Shown here piece after piece: positions 6,141 through 13,500 of a stretch of 14,988 nucleotides of DNA (positions are counted from its first letter, which is position 1; every line of letters starts with the position of its first letter). The notes beneath the pieces were generated by a model. The model did no database searches and was not told the DNA's origin. It was given only the letters and a program-made list of their open reading frames with translations. This stretch comes from JBGPHT01 sp041484525 (GTDB taxonomy: Bacteria; Acidobacteriota; Terriglobia; Bryobacterales; Bryobacteraceae): the NCBI GenBank assembly GCA_041484525.1, contig JBGPHT010000182.1:1-14988 (forward strand). The letters run 5' to 3'. A program made the translations under genes and the position numbers.

Positions 6141-6890
6141 GCGCAGGCCGCAGGCGGGACAGTCGGGATCGCGCTCGGGCGCCGGGATCTGGCGGATCCC
6201 GCTCTCCCACACATCAATGGTCGTGATGCGCGCGCGGACCAGGTGGGCGCGGCCGCACAGAATTTTCAAAGCGTCCGCCACCTGCAGCGAGGCCACCGCC
6301 GAAACAATCGCGTTCAGCACGCCCGCGGTTTCGCACGTGGGCTGCACGCCGGCGGGCGGATCGGGATACACGCAGCGCAGGCAGGCGGTGCGGCCCGGGA
6401 TGACGGGCATCTCGAGACCATAGCTGCCCACGGCGCCGCCGTAGATCCAGGGGATGCCGCGGCTCACGCAATAGTCGTTGATCAGGTAGCGTGTCTCGAA
6501 GTTGTCGGTGCCGTCGAGGATGACCCCGGCGCCGTCCAGCAGTTCTTCAGCGTTAGAGGGGATGAGGTCGGCGACAATGCCCCGAACCTTCACAGTGGAG
6601 TTGATACGCAGAATCTGCCGTTCGGCGGCGGCAGCCTTGGGAAGCGCCTCGCGCGCATCATCCTCATCGAATAACCATTGGCGCTGAAGATTGCTCGGCT
6701 CGACGTAATCCCGATCGACGATCGTGATTCGCCCCACGCCCGCGCGCGCCAGTGCGGCGGCCTGGAAGCTGCCGAGAGCACCGCATCCCGCGATCGCGGC
6801 GTGGGATTTTAGCAGTGCCTCCTGGCCGGCCTCACCGATGCCGTGAAACAGAATCTGCCGCGAATATCGGTCGCGCCCGGCCCGGTCCAT
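6102..6890 (-). CDS. ThiF/MoeB-type E1-like adenylyltransferase, frameshifted
   Basis: The family uses ATP to adenylate the C-terminal Gly-Gly of a ubiquitin-like sulfur carrier (ThiS, MoaD or relatives) for thiamine, molybdopterin or other sulfur-transfer pathways in the cytoplasm. The frame gives 262 residues. Visible features are RYSRQILF (residues 9-15), the nucleotide-binding GCGALG (35-40), D59/D61, NLQRQ (67-71), LPKA with Lys85, DGTDNFETR (126-134), and zinc Cys pairs at 170/173 and 244/247 (CLRC and CPAC). After residue 250 the sequence becomes unrelated and stops, while the missing C-terminal domain lies in another frame, so the intact protein would have about 338 residues. Loss of one base near 6140 explains this. 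The ATPase core is complete, so partial function is possible. No ThiS/MoaD-like carrier gene is adjacent, so the pathway is unclear. Confidence 0.85.
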   Translation of the reverse strand: MDRAGRDRYSRQILFHGIGEAGQEALLKSHAAIAGCGALGSFQAAALARAGVGRITIVDRDYVEPSNLQRQWLFDEDDAREALPKAAAAERQILRINSTVKVRGIVADLIPSNAEELLDGAGVILDGTDNFETRYLINDYCVSRGIPWIYGGAVGSYGLEMPVIPGRTACLRCVYPDPPAGVQPTCETAGVLNAIVSAVASLQVADALKILCGRAHLVRARITTIDVWESGIRQIPAPERDPDCPACGLRNLHTWRNRHGRP

Positions 6891-6934
6891 CTACTTCGAT
6901 GGTAACAAAGTTGCTAGAAAGCACTTACGTTATC

Positions 6935-9934
6935 ATGTGGATGGTGCGCCCGCTGCTCGCCTACCTACCTTTTGCGATGCTCGTCCTGGCGGTTGCACAA
7001 CCCGAAACGATTTCCGCGCAAGCCACGGCGTTCGAGGGAAAGCTGGTCCGTCTCATTCAGTTTAATCCCCGGCAACAGCCGCTCGATCCCTCCGAACTGC
7101 ACGAGATCCTGCCGCTCAAAACCAACGAGCCGCTGACGGGGGATGTGGTGCGCGCCAGCATCGAACGCCTCTTCGCGACCGGACGCTATGCGGACATCCA
7201 GGTGAGCGCCGAGCCATACCAGGACGGTGTGGCTGTGACATTCATCACGAAGAACAGTTGGTTCATCGGCGACGTGGCCGTCGGCGGCAAGCTCTCGGAC
7301 CCGCCGAACCCAGGGCAACTGGAGAACGCGACCCGATTGGAACTAGGGCAGCCTTACTCGGACGCCAAGCTCAAAGAAGGCGTCGAGGGGCAGCAGCGGC
7401 TGCTCGAAAACAACGGCCTGTACCGCAGCACAGTCACTCCGTCGATCGAGCGTGACGAAGAGTTTCAGCAGGTGAATATCCGGTTCGGCGTCGATACCGG
7501 GCCCCGTGCCTACTTCACTACACCTGTGCTCTTGGGCGATCTCAAGATGGACGCGGGCCGAATCCTCAGCGCCACAAAGTTCCGCCGATGGCTGATTCAC
7601 ACGTGGAAGCCGGTGACGCAGAACCGCGTGCGTCAGGGTTTGGACGGCGTCCGCAAGCTGTACGAAAAAGAGAACCGGCTGGAGGCCAAGGTCACACTCG
7701 AACAGATGAAGTATGACCCGGCGACCAATCGGTCCCAGGCGACGCTGCAGATCGACGCCGGCCCGCGCATCGAAGTGAACCCCGTTGGCGCCAAGATCTC
7801 GCAAAGCAAGCTGCGACGGCTGGTTCCGGTCTTCGAGGAGCACGCGGTGGATCACGACCTGCTGATGGAAGGCGCCCGCAATCTGGTCGACTATTTTCAA
7901 TCCCAGGGCTATTTCGAAGCGGAAGCGGAGCCGAAGGAGCAGCGCGTCGTCAACGACAAGGCCACCATCGATTACCTGATCAATCTGGGCGCGCGCCACA
8001 AGCTGGTCCACGTGCAGATCGACGGCAACCGCTACTTCACCACGGAGGCCATACGCGAGCGGATGTACCTGCAGACGGCTTCGCTGCTGCAGTTTCCGCA
8101 CGGACGGTTCAGTGAGAACTTTCTGCGGCGCGACGAGAATTCGATCGTCAATCTGTATCAGTCGAACGGCTTTCGCGATGTGCGGGTATCGCACAAGGTG
8201 GAGAATAGTTTTCGGGGCAAGCCGGGCGATCTCGCGGTCTTCATCACCATTGAGGAAGGGCCGCAGTACACGATCGCGCACCTGCAAGTGGATGGCATCG
8301 AGAAGATAGACAAAGCGGCGGTTCTGGCGACTCTCAGCTCGACCGAAGGCCAGCCCTTCAGCGATTTCAACGTGGCGGTGGACCGCGACACGATCCTGGC
8401 GCGGTACTTCGAAGGCGGGTTCCCGAATGCCTCTTTCGAATGGAATTCGAAGCCGGCGGCGGCGCCGAACCAGGTCGATCTCTTCTACGTGATTGAGGAG
8501 GGCAGGCAGCAATTTGTCAAGCAGGTGCTGATCAGCCCCTTGAGATTCACGCGCCCCAGCCTGGTGTACCGGAACCTGAAGCTGAACCCCGGGGATCCGC
8601 TTTCGCTGACCGCCATCACGGACACGCAGCGGCGGCTCTACGAGCTTGGCATCTTCGCGCGGGTGGATACCGCAATTCAAAATCCTGATGGCGCCACCGA
8701 CCACAAGAACGTGCTCTTCGAGCTGGACGAAGCGCGGCGCTATTCGATGGCGGTGGGCTTCGGCGCGGAATTTGGGCGCATCGGCGGATGCCAGACCTGC
8801 CTGGATGCGCCCGCCGGGACGACCGGCTTCTCGCCGCGCATCTCGTTCGATCTCACGCGCAACAACCTGTGGGGCCTGGCGCACAGCATCAGCCTGCGGA
8901 CGCGCGTTTCCACGCTCGAACAGCGCGTCCTGCTGAACTATTCCTGGCCGCGATTCAAGCACAGCGACGCCTTGAACCTCTCCTTCACCGCGCTTTACCA
9001 GGATTCGGTTGACGTCCGCACGTTCTCCTTCAAGCGCATCGAGGGTTCGGTGCAAGTGTCACAACGGTACTCGAAGGCCGTCACGCTTTTCTACCGCTAC
9101 GCATATCGCCGGGTGAGCGTGGATCAAGCGAGCTTGAAGATCAGCCCGCTGCTGATTCCCCTCGTCTCCCAGCCGGTGCTGCTGGGGATAGTTTCCTTCG
9201 GCGCGATTCAGGACCGCCGCGACGACTCGGTGGATCCGCACAAGGGCGTGTACAACACCATCGATCTCGGCATCGCCGAGCATGCAATCGGCTCGCAGCG
9301 CTGCATCCCTGGTTCGCCGCCATGCGGCAACTTCCTGCGGTTCCTGGGCCGCAACGCCACATATCACCAGCTCACCAAGAAGCTGATACTGGCACGCAGC
9401 ATCCAGTTCGGCGATATCTATGCGTTCCGTTTTACGGGGCCCGCACTATCCGCTATCCCGCTGGCCGAGAGGTTTTTCGGCGGCGGCGGAAGCTCGAACC
9501 GCGGGTTTCCCGAAAACGGAGCGGGCCCCCGCGATCCGATTACCGGCTTTCCGCTGGGCGGAACCGCACTGTTGTTCAATCAGACAGAGCTGCGCTTTCC
9601 TCTGATTGGAGAGAACATCGGCGGCGTACTATTTCACGACGCGGGGAACGTCTATTCGAGCTTGAGCAACATTTCGTTCCGGTGGAAGCAGCGCGACTTG
9701 CAGGACTTCGACTACATGGTCCATGCCGCCGGCTTTGGCATCCGGTACCGCACGCCGATCGGGCCGCTGCGCCTGGATCTGGCTTACAGCATCAATCCGC
9801 CGACGTTTTTTGGATTCAAAGGCAGCGAGCAGGACCTGATCAACGCGGGCGTCATCCCTTGCTCGACCGGCAAATGTACCGTGCAGAACGTAAGCCACTT
9901 TCAATTCTTCTTTTCGATCGGACAGACGTTTTGA
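6935..9934 (+). CDS. Omp85 (BamA/TamA-type) outer-membrane protein, seven POTRA
   Basis: The protein has 999 residues from ATG 6935. A signal peptide is followed by about seven POTRA repeats at roughly 33-108, 109-188, 189-276, 277-352, 353-442, 443-523 and 524-599, each with a strand-helix-helix-strand pattern and usually a GxF/GYF turn before the last strands. A barrel at 600-999 has the Omp85 loop-6 motif RGF (856-858) in GGGSSNRGFPENGAGPR, then NQTELRFPL, a strand near FGIRYRTPIGPLRLDLAYS, and a C-terminal ...FFFSIGQTF with terminal Phe. Such proteins insert beta-barrel proteins into the outer membrane (BamA) or act with TamB (TamA). BamA normally has five POTRAs and TamA three, so the assignment between them is open. 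ATG 6899 is an alternative start. Only six Cys exist, all in barrel loops. The gene starts an operon with a SurA-like and a TamB-like gene. Confidence 0.9.
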   Translation: MWMVRPLLAYLPFAMLVLAVAQPETISAQATAFEGKLVRLIQFNPRQQPLDPSELHEILPLKTNEPLTGDVVRASIERLFATGRYADIQVSAEPYQDGVAVTFITKNSWFIGDVAVGGKLSDPPNPGQLENATRLELGQPYSDAKLKEGVEGQQRLLENNGLYRSTVTPSIERDEEFQQVNIRFGVDTGPRAYFTTPVLLGDLKMDAGRILSATKFRRWLIHTWKPVTQNRVRQGLDGVRKLYEKENRLEAKVTLEQMKYDPATNRSQATLQIDAGPRIEVNPVGAKISQSKLRRLVPVFEEHAVDHDLLMEGARNLVDYFQSQGYFEAEAEPKEQRVVNDKATIDYLINLGARHKLVHVQIDGNRYFTTEAIRERMYLQTASLLQFPHGRFSENFLRRDENSIVNLYQSNGFRDVRVSHKVENSFRGKPGDLAVFITIEEGPQYTIAHLQVDGIEKIDKAAVLATLSSTEGQPFSDFNVAVDRDTILARYFEGGFPNASFEWNSKPAAAPNQVDLFYVIEEGRQQFVKQVLISPLRFTRPSLVYRNLKLNPGDPLSLTAITDTQRRLYELGIFARVDTAIQNPDGATDHKNVLFELDEARRYSMAVGFGAEFGRIGGCQTCLDAPAGTTGFSPRISFDLTRNNLWGLAHSISLRTRVSTLEQRVLLNYSWPRFKHSDALNLSFTALYQDSVDVRTFSFKRIEGSVQVSQRYSKAVTLFYRYAYRRVSVDQASLKISPLLIPLVSQPVLLGIVSFGAIQDRRDDSVDPHKGVYNTIDLGIAEHAIGSQRCIPGSPPCGNFLRFLGRNATYHQLTKKLILARSIQFGDIYAFRFTGPALSAIPLAERFFGGGGSSNRGFPENGAGPRDPITGFPLGGTALLFNQTELRFPLIGENIGGVLFHDAGNVYSSLSNISFRWKQRDLQDFDYMVHAAGFGIRYRTPIGPLRLDLAYSINPPTFFGFKGSEQDLINAGVIPCSTGKCTVQNVSHFQFFFSIGQTF

Positions 9935-10590
9935 TACGGATCGGTTGCATGGCGACGATGGTGGCGGTGCTGGCCTGCGGGCCTGCTATGCGCGGAGACA
10001 TTATCGATCGCATCGCCGTTTCGGTCGGCAACCAGGTGATCACGCAGACCGAACTGGATCGCGAGATGCGTGTGGCCGCCTTCCTCGACCGTGTGAAGCC
10101 GAACTTGAGCCCCACAGTCCGGCGCGCCACGGCGGAACGCATGGTCGAACAGAAGTTGATCCGGCGGGAACTCGAAACCAGCCGCTACCCGATTCCGGCC
10201 GCATCCGAAGTGCAGCCGGTTTTCGACAAGTTCAAGAAGGACAACTTTGCGGACGATACGGCCTTCCAGAGCGCACTCGCCAGCTATGGCATCACCGGGA
10301 AGGATGTGCTCGACGAGCTCCTCTGGCAGCGCACACTGCTGCAGTTCATCGACGTGCGGTTTCGGCCCGGCGTGCAGGTGAGCGATCAGGACATCAAGGA
10401 TTACTTCGAGAAGGTAGTGGAACCGGCGGCGCGCGCGGCTCATCCCGGCGAGCCGGTTTCGCTCGAAGACTATCGCGATGAAATCGACAACAAGCTGTCG
10501 GGTGAGCGGGTGGACAAGGAAACCGACACGTGGCTCAAACAGGCGCGCCAGCGGACGGAAATCGTCTATCACGAGGAGGCCTTCCAGTGA
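9931..10590 (+). CDS. SurA-like periplasmic chaperone lacking PPIase domain
   Basis: The protein has 219 residues. The N-terminal chaperone signature is clear (IDRIAVSVGNQVITQTELDRE, in two parts around residues 25-45), followed by helices and LVEQKLI-like MVEQKLIRRE. In SurA one or two parvulin PPIase domains follow at this point; here none is present and the chain goes on through VQVSDQDIKDYFEKVV to a last amphipathic helix ending HEEAFQ. This resembles the minimal chaperone core of SurA, which binds unfolded outer-membrane proteins and passes them to BamA. The leader MIRIGCMATMVAVLACG starts at TTG 9931, overlapping the Omp85 stop, and could be a lipoprotein signal (VLAC-G). ATG 9949 is the alternative, but it lacks a basic residue in the leader. 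The gene overlaps both neighbours. Confidence 0.8.
   Translation: MIRIGCMATMVAVLACGPAMRGDIIDRIAVSVGNQVITQTELDREMRVAAFLDRVKPNLSPTVRRATAERMVEQKLIRRELETSRYPIPAASEVQPVFDKFKKDNFADDTAFQSALASYGITGKDVLDELLWQRTLLQFIDVRFRPGVQVSDQDIKDYFEKVVEPAARAAHPGEPVSLEDYRDEIDNKLSGERVDKETDTWLKQARQRTEIVYHEEAFQ
10573..10579 (+). promoter_or_regulatory. Strong ribosome binding site that fixes the tamB-like start
   Basis: GAGGAGG lies seven bases before GTG 10587. This is the strongest Shine-Dalgarno in the window and settles the GTG start against the in-frame start at 10530. GTG overlaps the stop of the preceding gene as GTGA. Confidence 0.75.
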
Positions 10591-13500
10591 GCCGCAAGCG
10601 CAAGGTCTGGATCGCTCTCGGCTCGCTGGCCGCGGTGGCGCTGCTGGCGGTAACGGCCGGCATCCTCGTATTGCAGAGCTCGTGGTTCTACGAAAAGGTG
10701 CGTCAGTGGACCGTGAACACGGTGGAGACGGCCACCGGCGGGCGCGCCGAGATCGGCTCGTTCCACTTCGACTGGAAGCGGCTCAGGGCAGAGGTGCGGG
10801 GCTTTGTTCTTCACGGCACCGAACCGGCGGACAAGCCTCCACTGCTGCGCGCGGCATCGGTGGCGGTGGGCCTGAGGATCGTTTCGGTGTTCAAGCGCGA
10901 CGTGGATATTCAGTATCTGGATGTGGTCGACCCGCGCGTGAACCTGATCGTTTCTCCCGATGGCCGGACCAATATTCCTGAGCCGAAGGTGAAGCGGCCG
11001 AATGCGCCGAACGCGGTGGATACGATCCTCAATCTGGCGATCGGTCGGTTCAGCCTGGAGAACGGCCTGTTCGAAGTGGAGTCGCGGGGACGCACGCCCT
11101 TCGACGCGCGCGGCGAGAATCTGAATGCGAAGTTCACGTATGAGAGGACCCCACCGCTCCCTGAAGCTCGCAGCGCTAACACCGCTCCACAGAGCGGCAA
11201 TGCGGGAGCGGTTGGTGGCGGCCGGTATAGAGGCGACATTTCTATCCAGCCGCTCCATTTCCGGTGGCCCCCATACGACGCCGTTCCGTTCGGCGTGAAT
11301 CTTGCAGTCACAGTCGAGCGGAACCGCATCGGCATCACGTCCGGCAAGCTGACCACGGCTGCGTCGCAGGTGGAATTCTCCGGCGCGATCGACAACTTTA
11401 CCGCGCCCCACGCCTCCTTCGAATATCGGGCGCGCGTCGCCGTTCCGGACGCGGGGCGCATTCTGCGGGAAAGGTCGCTCGATGCGGGGGCGGTGGAATC
11501 CAGCGGCAACGCCACTTGGTCCGAAGCAGCGGGCGTGGCGCTCACAGGCAGCGTGCGCGGGAATAATCTCGGGTACCACGACCGCTTCGTCCGTCTCAGC
11601 GGCTTCCGGCTGGATGGCGCGCTCAAGGCCAACGGCAAGGAAGTGGAACTCTCGGGAGCCCGTCTGTCGGGGAGCTATGCGACGGCCGCCAACAAGGCGC
11701 CGGTGGATGGCCGGATCGACACGGTGACACTGCGCGGGCGCGACTTGGACTTGCGAGGCGTATCGCTGGCAACGTTGGGCGGAAGCTTTCAAGGAGCGGT
11801 GCGGCTGGCCGATCTCGACCGCTATCACGTGGAAGGCGAGATCAGCGGAATCGAGGCCAAGCGCGGCGTCGCGATGTACAGCCCGGTGGCGCTGCCGTGG
11901 GACGCGCGCGTTTCCGGGCCGGTGAAACTGGATGGCTCGTTGAAGCGGCCGAAAGATCTGCGACTCGCCGGAGACCTGGCGATCGCGCCCGCGCCCGTGG
12001 GTGCGCCGGTGCACGGGCAGATCACCGCCTCCTATGATGCGTCGACAGGCATCCTCGACCTGGGCCGCTCCAACCTGACTCTGCCTGCGACACGCGTGGA
12101 TTTCTCGGGCGCCATCGGACGCGAGTTGCAAGTGCATGCGGAGACCCGGGATCTCAACGATATCCTGCCGGCGCTGGGACAGAAGCCCGAAGCACTGCCG
12201 TTCAGCCTCGACAACGGCGCCGCCATCTTCGACGGAAAGGTGACGGGTAAGTTAGAGCGTCCGCAGATCGCAGGCCGGCTGAACGTAACCAGCTTTTCGA
12301 TCCAGGGCCGGCACTTCGATTCGCTGGCAGGCGATGTCACGGCATCATCCAGCAGCCTCGCGATGAAGAACGCCGCGGCGGCGCGCGGGACGTGGCGCGC
12401 GCAGTTCCAGGGCGCCGTGGCGCTCAACGAATGGAAGGCGGATGACGCCCGCGCGATCTCGGGCACCGGCACCGTGCAGAACGCGCCCGCGGCCGACCTG
12501 GCGGCGCTGCTGAACCTGAAAGACCTGCCCGCGACGGGCACCGTGAGTGCGACCGCCGAGATCTCCGGTACGCTTGGCGATGCGCGCGCATCGGGCGATA
12601 TCGACGTGACCAAGGGTACAGTGCAAGGCGAGCCCTTCGACCGCTTCACAGCACATGTGACCTACAGCGCTCAAAATCTGGACGTGGCGGCGGGGCAGCT
12701 CACCGCGGGTGCCAAGCAGGTGCGGCTCACCGCGTCGTACAACCACGCGCCGCGCGATTTCGAGAACGGGCGGCTGCGGTTCCAGATTTCGACAAACTCG
12801 ATACCGCTTGACCAGGTCAAGAGACTGCAGGAGACGCGGCCGGGGATCGAGGGCGCAGTGTCGGTAACGGCGAACGGCGAGGTGGATCTGTCGCCGGCGC
12901 GCAACGGCGTCGCGGGGTGGCGCATCGCCGGCCTTCACGCCGACGTCAACGCGCAGGGACTTCAGCTTACCGGCCAAGCGCTGGGGAATGCGCACCTGAC
13001 GGCCAATTCGCAAGGGCAGGCGCTGCGGGCGCACCTGGAATCAGACTTCGCCAACTCCGGCATCCGCGGCGATGGCGAGTGGAGCTTGGAAGGCGACTAC
13101 CCGGGTACCGCCACCGTCGCGATCTCGAAGCTGGATTTCACCAAGTTGCGGGCCTGGGTGGCGCCGGCGAAATCGAATGCCGCCGCCAGTGTGGCGGGCT
13201 CGGCGGAAGGCGAGCTTCACATTGACGGTCCGCTGCTGAAACCGGAACTGCTGAAGGCGCAACTCCGGCTGTCCACTCTCGAGTTCGGCCCAGCCCCAAA
13301 TACGTCTTTGGCGGCAACCGTAACGGCGCTGAAAAACGACGGGCCGGTGGTTGCCAGCCTGTCGAACAAGGCGATCACGATCGAGAGCGCTCGATTGAAA
13401 GGCCGCGGCACCGACGTGACGGTCTCGGGCAAGGTGACGACCGACCCGAAGAGTCCGCTCGATTTGCGCGCCAACGGCCGGATCGACCTGGCGATTCTGC

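Noticed and set aside
6131..6145. Programmed -1 frameshift in the ThiF-like gene
   Set aside because: No slippery heptamer is present at the junction, so a mutation or sequence error is more likely.
6752..6934. Extended N-terminus for the Omp85 protein
   Set aside because: This stretch is antisense to the ThiF-like gene, is Arg-rich, and would bury the signal peptide.
7343..9055. 570-codon antisense open frame inside the Omp85 gene
   Set aside because: It lies opposite a strongly recognisable gene, has no domain or signal, and is expected from GC-rich codon bias.
9322..9930. Extended N-terminus for the SurA-like protein
   Set aside because: It overlaps the Omp85 barrel in another frame and has no family-like sequence.
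10569..12137. 522-codon antisense open frame inside the tamB-like gene
   Set aside because: The Arg/His-rich composition and the complete opposite gene show it is a shadow frame.
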